Below are positions 1-6,005 of a stretch of DNA of 6,955 nt, piece after piece. The position numbers and the translations under genes were made by a program. The first letter of the stretch is position 1; every line of letters begins with the position of its first letter. The stretch comes from Ruminococcus flavefaciens. GTDB taxonomy: Bacteria; Bacillota; Clostridia; Oscillospirales; Ruminococcaceae. The notes under the pieces are model-generated. The model did not search any database. It saw only the letters and a list, made by a program, of their open reading frames with translations, and was not told the DNA's origin. The DNA lies in NCBI GenBank assembly GCA_002350065.1, contig DEDQ01000085.1, positions 4,906 through 11,860 on the forward strand, given 5' to 3'.

Positions 1-1178
1 GAGAAGTTGAGATATTTGCAGCCGTACATGATAGGCGGGCAGGCTGAACGCATATGTACTTCCTTTGCGCCGTTCTCATAGAGGAACTCTACCGTCTCTC
101 TCATCTGTGTGCCGCGGACGATACTGTCATCGACAAAGAGGAGCTTCTTTCCCTCGATAAGCTCATGAACGGGTATAAGCTTCATCTTGGCAACTACGTT
201 TCTCATGCTCTGATTCGTAGGCATGAAGCTTCGCGGCCATGTGGGGGTATACTTTATAAACGGACGTGCAAACGGGATACCGCTCCTGTTTGCGTAGCCG
301 ATAGCGTGAGGTGTTCCCGAATCAGGGACTCCGCATACGAAATCAACGTCAGGAAGTCTGCCTGCTGCGATGTCGTTTTCAGCCATTATCTCGCCGTTGC
401 GGGTACGCATGACTTCAACGTTGACGCCCTCATAGCAGGCTGTCGGGTAGCCGTAATATGTCCAGAGGAAGGTGCATATCTTCATCTTGGAGGGGTCGCC
501 CTCTGCCATTACCTCGCAGCCGTCAGCTGTTATCTTCACTATCTCGCCTGCGGTGAGCTCCTTAACGGTCTCGTAGCCGAGCTTCTGGAATGCGAAGGAT
601 TCAGTCGAGAGGCAGTAGCCGTCCCAGCGCTTGCCGACAACAATAGGAAGTCTGCCGTACTGGTCGCGGGCTGCGATGATGCTGTCGCTTGTGAGGATTA
701 TCAGCGACATCGTGCCCTCTATCTTGCTCTGCGCGTAGCGGATACCGTCTACGAAGTTGTCACGCTGCGCGATAAGAGCTGCGATAAGGTCGCCGGAGTT
801 GATATTACCGCTCGACATCGACTCGAAGTTTGCACAGCCCTTTTCAAGGAGCTCGTCAACGAGCGCGTCGGCATTGCGGATTATACCTACTGAACAGACA
901 GCGTAGAGTCCGAGCTTTGAGCGGACCATGATAGGCTGCGGGTCTGTATCGCTGATACAGCCGATACAGAGCTTGCCGCGCATATTCACTACGTCTGTCT
1001 CGAATTTCGTTCTGAAGGGTGAATTTTCAATACTGTGAATGTTTCTCTGAAAGCCTTTGTCCTCGGAAAAAGAAGTCATACCGCCGCGGCGTGTGCCGAG
1101 GTGTGAATGGTAGTCCGTACCGAAGAAAACATCAGTAACGCAGTCGTTCTTGCTGGCTGCACCGAAAAATCCGCCCAT
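1..1178 (-). CDS. purF: Amidophosphoribosyltransferase-like PurF, glutaminase site degenerate (3' end outside window)
   Basis: By family this enzyme converts PRPP to 5-phosphoribosylamine, the first step of de novo purine synthesis, in the cytoplasm. The window holds the first 392 codons; canonical PurF is about 470-500 residues, so the C-terminus is missing only because the window ends. The phosphoribosyltransferase half is clear: GVPDSG at residues 283-288, MKL at 332-334 and the PRPP loop VDDSIVRGT at 349-357. The N-terminal half has the Ntn-glutaminase layout but begins MGGFFG, with Gly2 where the catalytic Cys normally sits. HNG is replaced by SVG (96-98), and the usual Arg and Asp positions read Ser76 and Ser128 (alignment from memory). 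The ATG at 1178 is forced, because the in-frame purC TAA lies one codon upstream. GGAG inside the end of purC is the ribosome binding site. I recall similar MGGFFG proteins in Clostridia and Bacteroidetes annotated as PurF. Family placement is firm; glutamine-dependent activity is doubtful. Confidence 0.9.
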   Translation of the reverse strand, partial: MGGFFGAASKNDCVTDVFFGTDYHSHLGTRRGGMTSFSEDKGFQRNIHSIENSPFRTKFETDVVNMRGKLCIGCISDTDPQPIMVRSKLGLYAVCSVGIIRNADALVDELLEKGCANFESMSSGNINSGDLIAALIAQRDNFVDGIRYAQSKIEGTMSLIILTSDSIIAARDQYGRLPIVVGKRWDGYCLSTESFAFQKLGYETVKELTAGEIVKITADGCEVMAEGDPSKMKICTFLWTYYGYPTACYEGVNVEVMRTRNGEIMAENDIAAGRLPDVDFVCGVPDSGTPHAIGYANRSGIPFARPFIKYTPTWPRSFMPTNQSMRNVVAKMKLIPVHELIEGKKLLFVDDSIVRGTQMRETVEFLYENGAKEVHMRSACPPIMYGCKYLNF

Positions 1179-1181
1179 AAA

Positions 1182-1901
1182 TTATTCTCCCATAAGTCTC
1201 TTCATGATTTCCTGATAAGCCTCTTCTACGCCGCCCATATCTCTGCGGAAGCGGTCCTTATCAAGCTTTTCATGAGTTGTTGAATCCCAGAAACGGCAGG
1301 TGTCGGGAGATATCTCGTCTGCGAGGATTATTGTGCCGTCGGAAGTTTTACCGAACTCTATCTTGAAGTCGATGAGGTCTATGTTGAGTCCCTTGAAGAA
1401 CTTCACCATGAACTCGTTTACCTTGAATGCATACTTGGAGATAGTGTCGATATCCTCCTGTGTAGCGATGCCGAGTGCGAGTGCATAGTAATCGTTGATG
1501 AAGGGATCGCCGAGATCGTCGTTCTTGTAGCTGAATTCAAGTATCGGGCAAAGGAGCTGCTTGCCTTCCTCAACGCCCATTCTCTTTGAGAAGCTGCCTG
1601 CGGCAACGTTTCTGATTATGACCTCAAGGGGAACTATTGAAACTTTCTTTACGATAGTCTCACGGTCGCTTATCTCCTCTACGAGATGAGTAGGAACGCC
1701 TTCCTTTTCAAGCATTTTGAACATGAAGTTTGTCATCTTGTTGTTGATAACGCCCTTGCCTGTGATAGTGCCCTTCTTCTCGCCGTTGAACGCTGTAGCG
1801 TCGTCCTTGTAGTCAACGATAACGAGGTCGGGGTCGTTTGTGGCATAGACTTTCTTAGCCTTGCCCTCATAGAGCTGTTCCTTCTTTTCAATGTTTGCCA
1901 T
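1182..1901 (-). CDS. purC: Phosphoribosylaminoimidazole-succinocarboxamide synthase (SAICAR synthetase)
   Basis: PurC joins CAIR and aspartate, using ATP, to form SAICAR in de novo purine synthesis. The 239-residue length is typical of the single-domain bacterial enzyme. Visible family motifs are YEGKAKKVY at 11-19 (nucleotide-binding glycine-rich loop), DDATAFNG at 33-40, the signature around [10 protein letters not shown] at 94-103, LIDFKIEFG at 176-184 and [15 protein letters not shown] at 192-206. The ATG at 1901 is supported by AGGAGG at 1916-1911, nine nt upstream. The gene is preceded by the only sizeable gap in the minus-strand run (1902-2010), which contains two hairpins. It is followed after TAA and three nt by purF in the same reading frame, so the two are almost certainly cotranscribed and translationally coupled. 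Nothing in the sequence looks damaged. Confidence 0.98.
   Translation of the reverse strand: MANIEKKEQLYEGKAKKVYATNDPDLVIVDYKDDATAFNGEKKGTITGKGVINNKMTNFMFKMLEKEGVPTHLVEEISDRETIVKKVSIVPLEVIIRNVAAGSFSKRMGVEEGKQLLCPILEFSYKNDDLGDPFINDYYALALGIATQEDIDTISKYAFKVNEFMVKFFKGLNIDLIDFKIEFGKTSDGTIILADEISPDTCRFWDSTTHEKLDKDRFRRDMGGVEEAYQEIMKRLMGE
1185..1190 (-). promoter_or_regulatory. purF ribosome binding site inside the end of purC
   Basis: The minus strand reads GGAGAA-TAA-TTT-ATG. The Gly-Glu codons that end PurC are also the Shine-Dalgarno sequence of purF, with eight nt between GGAG and the ATG. This fixes the purF start and suggests translational coupling. Confidence 0.75.
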
Positions 1902-2010
1902 TTTGAAATTCCTCCTTGATTTTCAATCCACCTGTTTCTTCTGAAACAGGACGATATATGCAACTCCGCGTCTGTGCGGAAATTGTAAGCATTTTGAGTC
2001 TGTGTGTGAT
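1902..2010 (-). promoter_or_regulatory. Intergenic leader upstream of purC with two hairpins
   Basis: This is the one real gap in the minus-strand gene run. Two inverted repeats lie in it. The first is CCTGTTTC (1931-1938) / GAAACAGG (1943-1950), a perfect 8-bp stem with a 4-nt loop. The second is TCCGC (1965-1969) / GCGGA (1976-1980), with a 6-nt loop. Neither is followed by a T-tract on the minus strand, so neither is a standard intrinsic terminator. I find no convincing sigma-A promoter and no purine-riboswitch core. The stronger hairpin ends 14 nt before the purC Shine-Dalgarno. An operon-internal processing or stability element, or a cis-regulatory leader, are possible roles (inference). 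Confidence 0.5.
1931..1950 (-). repeat. 8-bp perfect inverted repeat (hairpin) before purC
   Basis: The arms are CCTGTTTC and GAAACAGG around a 4-nt loop (AGAA as read on the minus strand). It is a strong local stem in RNA, without a following U-run. Confidence 0.65.
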
Positions 2011-2382
2011 TCAGTCTTCAAACAGCGGATTCCCGTCGGCGTCTTTTAGCATTATGATATCGGAATTCGGAGCTGTTGTGGTCAGGTATTGAACTCCGGT
2101 ATAGCTGTCAACAAAAATCATTACTTCCTTTAAGCCTGCAACGAGCTGTCGCTCCTTTTCAAAAAAGCGTTTCGACGAAGACTTGTTTGTTACAAGCGGC
2201 TTGCCAAATGTATCACGCATCATAAGAAAGTTGGATTTCGGAGATGTCGTGGTCATATACTGTACATCAGTATGCATATCGATAAGAATGACTATCTCCT
2301 TACAGCCGCCGATAAAGTGTTTTTCCTTTTCGATAAATCGCGGACCCTGGTCAGCACTAAATGATCGTTTGTTTCCGAACAT
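2011..2382 (-). CDS. Small protein of two tandem DUF6440-like repeats
   Basis: This 123-residue protein has no assigned function. After a short basic N-terminus it consists of two 50-residue repeats that align without gaps. Repeat 1 begins RFIEKEKHF and repeat 2 RFFEKERQL. I count 24 of 50 identical positions, including Gly12, LysGlu14-15, Asp21, VQY26-28, TTT30-32, Asp43 and the GxPL end. The pattern (hydrophobic strand, VDxxTGVQYL, then a DxxGxPL turn) resembles DUF6440, a small beta-rich domain usually present singly; the assignment is from memory. I chose the ATG at 2382 over an earlier in-frame ATG at 2436, because AAGGA (2395-2391) lies eight nt upstream and the longer form would overlap the HAD gene by about 50 nt. 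It starts four nt after the HAD stop, so it should be cotranscribed with the purine genes. No signal peptide or membrane segment is visible. Confidence 0.85.
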   Translation of the reverse strand: MFGNKRSFSADQGPRFIEKEKHFIGGCKEIVILIDMHTDVQYMTTTSPKSNFLMMRDTFGKPLVTNKSSSKRFFEKERQLVAGLKEVMIFVDSYTGVQYLTTTAPNSDIIMLKDADGNPLFED

Positions 2383-2386
2383 AGTA

Positions 2387-3040
2387 TCATTCCTTTCCAA
2401 TAAGCATATCAGTGAGTGTATGCGGCGTTTCAGCAATAAAGTCCGCGCCTGCCTGTCTGAGTTCCTCCTCCGAGCCGTAGCCCCAGAGCACTCCCATGCA
2501 TTTCAGACCTGTTTTACGGGCTCCGGCGACGTCGTTATATCTGTCGCCTATCATGAGAACGGAAGAGCGGTCGGTTATGCCCGCACCCGCGAGCACGTAC
2601 TCGATGACCTCACATTTCTCATTGCGGGTGCCGCCGAGTTCAGCTCCGCCGACGAATTCAAAATATTCTGCGATGCCAAAGTGTTCGAGTATCTGCTCAG
2701 CATATACACGTGCCTTGCTCGTTGCGACCATGAGCCGCTTTCCGCCGGCTCTGAGCTCGCGGAGCATCTCCGGTATGCCCTCATAGATACTGTTCTCGAA
2801 AAGTCCCTTTGCGCTGTAGCGCTCTCTGAAAAGCTTTACCGCTTCATTCACCTGCTCCTCGTTCATGCCGCAGTATTCCGCGAAGGATCTATACAGCGGC
2901 GGACCAAGAAAGCGTTCGGGCTTTTCGGGCATATCATATCCCATTTTGCCGAGCGCATGGCTCAGACAGTTCATAATGCCCGGTGCCGAATCGGTAAGAG
3001 TGCCGTCCAAATCGAACAGCAGAACATCGTAAGTCTGCAT
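2387..3040 (-). CDS. HAD-superfamily phosphatase (Gph-like / nucleotidase-like)
   Basis: A 217-residue haloacid-dehalogenase-type hydrolase, probably cytoplasmic. Motif I is DLDGTLTDS at 10-18 (Asp10 nucleophile, Asp12 acid/base). Motif II is in VATSK at 105-109, a probable motif III lysine is Lys142, and motif IV is GDRYND at 165-170. An alpha-helical C1-type cap lies between motifs I and II (about residues 20-85). This layout matches the Gph/phosphoglycolate phosphatase-like group, which also contains 5'-nucleotidases. Specificity cannot be read from the motifs. Placement between purE and purC makes a nucleotide or phosphoribosyl substrate plausible, but that is inference. The start ATG overlaps the purE stop by one base (TAATG). 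The nearest good AGGAG is about 17 nt away, so translation probably depends on reinitiation after purE. Confidence 0.93.
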   Translation of the reverse strand: MQTYDVLLFDLDGTLTDSAPGIMNCLSHALGKMGYDMPEKPERFLGPPLYRSFAEYCGMNEEQVNEAVKLFRERYSAKGLFENSIYEGIPEMLRELRAGGKRLMVATSKARVYAEQILEHFGIAEYFEFVGGAELGGTRNEKCEVIEYVLAGAGITDRSSVLMIGDRYNDVAGARKTGLKCMGVLWGYGSEEELRQAGADFIAETPHTLTDMLIGKE

Positions 3041-3540
3041 TACAGAGCGGCTATCTGCTCCTGAAGAGCCTTGTCCTTGGCGATAACTCCCTCTGCCATT
3101 GCCTTCTTCTCGGCAGCAAGCTTTGCTGCGAGCTCGTCATCGGCAACAGCAAGCATCTGTACTGCAAGTACAGCCGCATTCTTTGCTCCGTCGATGCCGA
3201 CAGTTGCAACGGGGACCCCGGGAGGCATCATTACTGTCGCGAGAAGAGCGTCTACGCCCTCGAGAGCCTTCGACTTCATCGGGATACCGATAACAGGCAG
3301 TGTAGTATGTCCTGCGACAACTCCAGCAAGGTGAGCTGCCATGCCTGCTGCGCAGATGATAGCTCCGAAGCCATTCTCTCTTGCATTTGAAGCGAACTCA
3401 GCCGCCTCTGCGGGAGTTCTGTGAGCGCTCATAACGCGGCACTCGAACTCTACGCCGTACTTTTTGAGCTCGGTAAGAGCCGATTTTACAACAGGGAAAT
3501 CGCTGTCGCTTCCCATGATAACTGCAACTTTCTTTGCCAT
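3040..3540 (-). CDS. purE: N5-carboxyaminoimidazole ribonucleotide mutase, class I PurE
   Basis: PurE converts N5-CAIR to CAIR, the step just before PurC. At 166 residues it is full length. Motifs are GSDSD at 10-14, SAHRTP at 38-43 (His40 is the expected catalytic His), [15 protein letters not shown] at 65-79, [10 protein letters not shown] at 105-114 and GIDGAKNAA at 115-123. SAHRTP, rather than the SAHKT form I associate with class II AIR carboxylases, points to class I, which normally needs PurK to supply N5-CAIR. No purK lies in the window. The C-terminus is an Ala/Lys/Glu-rich helix (about 135-166), common in this family. The start is supported by GGAG in the end of the preceding gene, eight nt upstream. 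The stop codon overlaps the HAD gene start. Confidence 0.98.
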   Translation of the reverse strand: MAKKVAVIMGSDSDFPVVKSALTELKKYGVEFECRVMSAHRTPAEAAEFASNARENGFGAIICAAGMAAHLAGVVAGHTTLPVIGIPMKSKALEGVDALLATVMMPPGVPVATVGIDGAKNAAVLAVQMLAVADDELAAKLAAEKKAMAEGVIAKDKALQEQIAAL

Positions 3541-3543
3541 TTT

Positions 3544-4644
3544 CTATTCTCCGTTCTGTCCCTCAGGACTGTTTTTGTCTTTAGCCCCGCTGTCGGAAAT
3601 ATCCGCTTTTTCAGCCGGAGCAGGGTATTCCGGCGTTTCCTTCTCAAAGCAGCCCGATGTAGCTCTCAGGTCGCTTATCGAATTGCCGCTGAACTTGACT
3701 GCGGCTTTATATCCCTCACGGAGCGTTTTGGTCTCTCCGCTCTCGTCGGTGTATGTCACTTCCGAATCGGCTGTGAAGGCTACCTCATAGCAGGGTGTGC
3801 CGTCATCAGACCTTATCGAATAAATATGTATATCAGAGATGCCTGTGAGCTCTTTTGAAATGAGCCTGTGGTCATCGGGGAAGAGCGGTGAAAATCCCGA
3901 GCGGCTTCCCGTCGTTATCTCTGTGAGTATCTCATCGTTGCCCGTGAACGCATATTCTATGTACTTTCCGGCAATATCGGACATTTCCTCTATCATGTCC
4001 ACGCTCAGCTTCGAGAGCAGCACACGGCTGAATATGTCGATATTGTACGGCCTTTCCATAGCTTCGCCGCTGACGGAAGCCTTCGTGAAGAGGAGTCCCG
4101 TGCCCGAAGCTGTGAACGTATACGTGCCCGAGCTGTCCCTGAGCTCTACCTCCTTGCCCTTTACCGTGCAGGAATCCCACGAGTGCCGGAAGCACGGCAG
4201 GAAATCCTCGTCGTAGAGCACACATGAGCCGTCCGCTGCGCTCTCAGCTATGTAGTAGATGCAGCCGGCGGTTTCGTGCTTTTTGATATCGCTGTATATG
4301 AACGGTATCACGATATTGCCCTCGTAGTCGATACAGCCGTAAATCATGCGGCTGCCGCTTTTAGAGGCGGCGATGCATATGCCGTTTCCCGCGAATCTTA
4401 TCTCGCGCCATTCCGGAGCGACGATTATGCGGTCTTCGCTGTCGGCGATGCCGAATTCTCCACTGCCGTCGCTGAAAATGCAGTTGCCTTTTCCGTCGTC
4501 CATGAGCCTGCGGACTATCTCGGCCTGCGATGTCTTGCTGCCGGTATCGTCAGGTACATTCAGGTAAAAACGCGTTATCGCGGCGGCAAGTATGATAATG
4601 ACCACGAAAAGCAGTGAGGCGACAAGCCTCGTATGCTTATTCAA
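3544..4644 (-). CDS. Membrane-anchored extracytoplasmic protein with WG-like repeats, function unknown
   Basis: This 366-residue protein is not one I recognise as a named family. Residues 7-25 form one hydrophobic segment after a short basic N-terminus, consistent with a signal anchor and an outside-facing remainder. Residues about 62-92 and 100-132 resemble WG repeats (FGIADSEDRIIVAPEW and YGCIDYEGNIVIPFIY, each followed by a short G-x-C/I stretch). A third degenerate unit may follow to about 165. Residues about 205-335 form a further globular region, possibly NTF2-like (weak). The tail from 336 is hydrophilic, rich in Pro, Glu, Lys, Asp and Ser. The start codon is TTG. AAGAGGTG at 4657-4650, five nt upstream, supports it, and the next in-frame ATG would remove the membrane anchor. 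It begins 11 nt after the glycosyltransferase stop and ends three nt before purE. Confidence 0.85.
   Translation of the reverse strand: MNKHTRLVASLLFVVIIILAAAITRFYLNVPDDTGSKTSQAEIVRRLMDDGKGNCIFSDGSGEFGIADSEDRIIVAPEWREIRFAGNGICIAASKSGSRMIYGCIDYEGNIVIPFIYSDIKKHETAGCIYYIAESAADGSCVLYDEDFLPCFRHSWDSCTVKGKEVELRDSSGTYTFTASGTGLLFTKASVSGEAMERPYNIDIFSRVLLSKLSVDMIEEMSDIAGKYIEYAFTGNDEILTEITTGSRSGFSPLFPDDHRLISKELTGISDIHIYSIRSDDGTPCYEVAFTADSEVTYTDESGETKTLREGYKAAVKFSGNSISDLRATSGCFEKETPEYPAPAEKADISDSGAKDKNSPEGQNGE
3547..3552 (-). promoter_or_regulatory. purE ribosome binding site inside the end of the upstream gene
   Basis: The minus strand reads GGAGAA-TAG-AAA-ATG, the same layout as at the purC-purF junction. 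The last Gly-Glu codons supply the Shine-Dalgarno, with eight nt between GGAG and the purE ATG. Confidence 0.7.
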
Positions 4645-4655
4645 AAGTACACCTC

Positions 4656-5633
4656 TTACTTGCTCTCGCCGGAAGCCTTGCGTCCGCGGTAGCTCTCATC
4701 GGTCTCGCCGGTGAGGTAGATAGGACGGTTCTTGACCTCCATATATGTCTTGCCGAGGTACATTCCGACAATGCCGATGCAGAAGAGTATCAGCGCTCCA
4801 ACAAGGAATATCACGCCGGATATAGCCGTAACGGCTGTTGTGACCTGCCAGCAGAATATAGCTCCTATCAGTGCCACAAGGAAGAGCGGCACAGAAATAA
4901 CTGCGCATATTATCGCAAAGATGATAGCAAATGCGAGCGGAGCTGTCGAGAAAGCCATAACGCCCTCGATAGCATACTTGAAGAGCCCCCAGAACGACCA
5001 TGAAGTCGTGCCGGCAGGACGCTCGACATTCTCATAGGGCATATACTTCACTCTGAAGCCTACCCAGCTGAAAATGCCCTTTGAGAAACGGTTGTACTCC
5101 GACATCTCGAGGATAGCATCGACCATCTGTCTCGTCATGAAGCGGAAATCCTGAGCTCCGTCAACTATCTCGGTCTGCGACATCTTGTTTACTATCTTAT
5201 AGAACATTCTCGCAAAGAACGAGCGCACCTTCGATTCGCCTGTACGGCTCACGCGTCGCGTAGTTGCGCAGTCGAATTCGCCGTCCTTGACGAAGTTGTA
5301 CATCTGCGGCAGGAATGCCGGCGGGTGCTGAAGGTCGGCGTCCATTACGACCACGTAATCGCCTCTGGCATTTTTGAGTCCGGCATACATACCGGATTCC
5401 TTGCCGAAATTACGCGAGAACGAAATATATCTCACACGCTTGTCCTTATCGGCAAGCTGTCTGAATATCTCAAGTGTACGGTCCTTTGAACCGTCGTTTA
5501 TGAAAAGAAATTCAAATTCAAGCTCGGAGTGTTCCTTTTTCATGGAATCCGTGACCTTGGTTATCTCGTCATAGAACATTGGAAGGACTTCTTCTTCGTT
5601 GTAGCATGGAACAACTACTGAAACAAGCTTCAT
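4656..5633 (-). CDS. Family 2 glycosyltransferase, GtrB/DPM1-like, with two C-terminal membrane helices
   Basis: By family this enzyme transfers a sugar from a nucleotide sugar to a polyprenyl (bactoprenol) phosphate at the inner face of the membrane, providing a lipid-linked sugar for cell-wall, teichoic or exopolysaccharide decoration. The 325-residue length fits. The GT-A domain starts VSVVVPCYNEEE (4-15) and continues with FINDGSKDRT (44-53), FSRNFGKESG (72-81), the metal-binding MDADLQHPP (97-105), QDFRFMTR (161-168, the GDFRLM-type motif) and FSKGIFSWVGF (183-193). Two hydrophobic helices follow, about 231-257 and 267-291, and then a basic cytoplasmic tail. The ATG at 5633 has AGGAGGT at 5645-5639, five nt upstream. 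A sigma-A promoter lies at 5732-5704, making this the first gene of the minus-strand run. The sugar donor cannot be read from sequence. Confidence 0.95.
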   Translation of the reverse strand: MKLVSVVVPCYNEEEVLPMFYDEITKVTDSMKKEHSELEFEFLFINDGSKDRTLEIFRQLADKDKRVRYISFSRNFGKESGMYAGLKNARGDYVVVMDADLQHPPAFLPQMYNFVKDGEFDCATTRRVSRTGESKVRSFFARMFYKIVNKMSQTEIVDGAQDFRFMTRQMVDAILEMSEYNRFSKGIFSWVGFRVKYMPYENVERPAGTTSWSFWGLFKYAIEGVMAFSTAPLAFAIIFAIICAVISVPLFLVALIGAIFCWQVTTAVTAISGVIFLVGALILFCIGIVGMYLGKTYMEVKNRPIYLTGETDESYRGRKASGESK

Positions 5634-5703
5634 GAGTTACCTCCTCTGTATCGGTCCGCAGAGAGTGCTCTCTCAGCCTCCGACAATAATAAATACACTA
5701 TTA

Positions 5704-5732
5704 ATTATACTACATCTCTCCCCATACTGCAA
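5704..5732 (-). promoter_or_regulatory. Sigma-A promoter for the glycosyltransferase-pur gene run
   Basis: On the minus strand a -35 TTGCAG (5732-5727) is followed by exactly 17 nt and a perfect -10 TATAAT (5709-5704). Transcription should begin near 5697, giving a leader of about 64 nt before the glycosyltransferase ATG. The -35 matches only the TTG core of the consensus. No internal promoter is evident further down the run. Confidence 0.7.
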
Positions 5733-5898
5733 TAGCCTTGGTATTAATTTTGTAAATTTTCACATATATTTTTTCAAAGGTACCATAAAAATGAACGTGC
5801 CAAAATTATTTAACTTTAAATTTTCTTTCGTTTTGGCGTAAAATGTATAAACTTCTCATTTTTCTATAACTTATACGGAAGTTTTTGACAAAAAAATC

Positions 5899-5915
5899 AA
5901 TAACAATTTGTTATT
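5899..5915. repeat. Perfect 17-bp palindrome, candidate operator
   Basis: AATAACAA-T-TTGTTATT has two perfect 8-bp arms around a single central base. Size and symmetry fit a site for a dimeric helix-turn-helix regulator. It lies about 56 nt upstream of the -35 of the plus-strand promoter and about 170 nt from the minus-strand promoter. It also overlaps the expected -10 area of an upstream TTGACA (5885-5890). The regulator is unknown. Confidence 0.5.
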
Positions 5916-5970
5916 TCCGCTGAAAAATTTAAAATCGGTATAATTTCACCTTGATTTTTTTAAGAAACTG

Positions 5971-5999
5971 TTGATTTTTTTTGTCATATCAGGTATAAT
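5971..5999 (+). promoter_or_regulatory. Sigma-A promoter for the repeat-motif protein gene
   Basis: A -35 TTGATT (5971-5976), a 17-nt T-rich spacer and a perfect -10 TATAAT (5994-5999) form a near-consensus promoter. Transcription would begin near 6006, leaving a leader of about 170 nt before the ATG at 6177. A second TTGATTTTTT lies 20 bp upstream (5951-5960), about two helical turns away. Confidence 0.8.
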
Positions 6000-6005
6000 G
6001 TACTT

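Noticed and set aside
54..893. Plus-strand 279-codon open frame
   Set aside because: It lies wholly antisense to purF, has no plausible ribosome binding site and gives a cysteine- and alanine-rich product without recognisable motifs. It is a shadow of codon bias on the other strand.
1931..1950. Intrinsic terminator before purC
   Set aside because: The stem is good but no T-tract follows on either strand, and cotranscription of the pur genes is expected.
1953..1981. Possible minus-strand promoter before purC (TTCCGC-17-TATATC)
   Set aside because: The -35 match is too weak and overlaps the hairpin; not reported as a promoter.
2383..2436. Longer start (ATG at 2436) for the DUF6440-like gene
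   Set aside because: It would overlap the HAD coding end by about 50 nt and lacks a good Shine-Dalgarno; the ATG at 2382 has AAGGA at proper spacing.
2183..3064. Plus-strand 293-codon open frame
   Set aside because: It is antisense to the HAD and DUF6440-like genes, both supported by motifs or internal repeats and ribosome binding sites. The plus-strand product has no domain signal.
5632..5841. Plus-strand 69-codon open frame in the intergenic region
   Set aside because: It begins within the glycosyltransferase start region, runs through its promoter on the opposite strand, and has no ribosome binding site or domain features.
5799..5884. Inverted repeats GCCAAAA/TTTTGGC and AAACTTC/GAAGTTT as operators or hairpins
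   Set aside because: Seven-base arms separated by 22-25 nt are readily found by chance in AT-rich DNA, so they are mentioned only in the description of the region.
5885..5914. Plus-strand promoter TTGACA with TGTTAT at 18-nt spacing
   Set aside because: The -35 is perfect but the -10 lacks the conserved second-position A; the promoter at 5971-5999 is much stronger.
5939..5944. Second plus-strand TATAAT
   Set aside because: No acceptable -35 lies 16-18 nt upstream (TCCGCT or neighbours), and the surroundings are AT-rich enough for chance occurrence.
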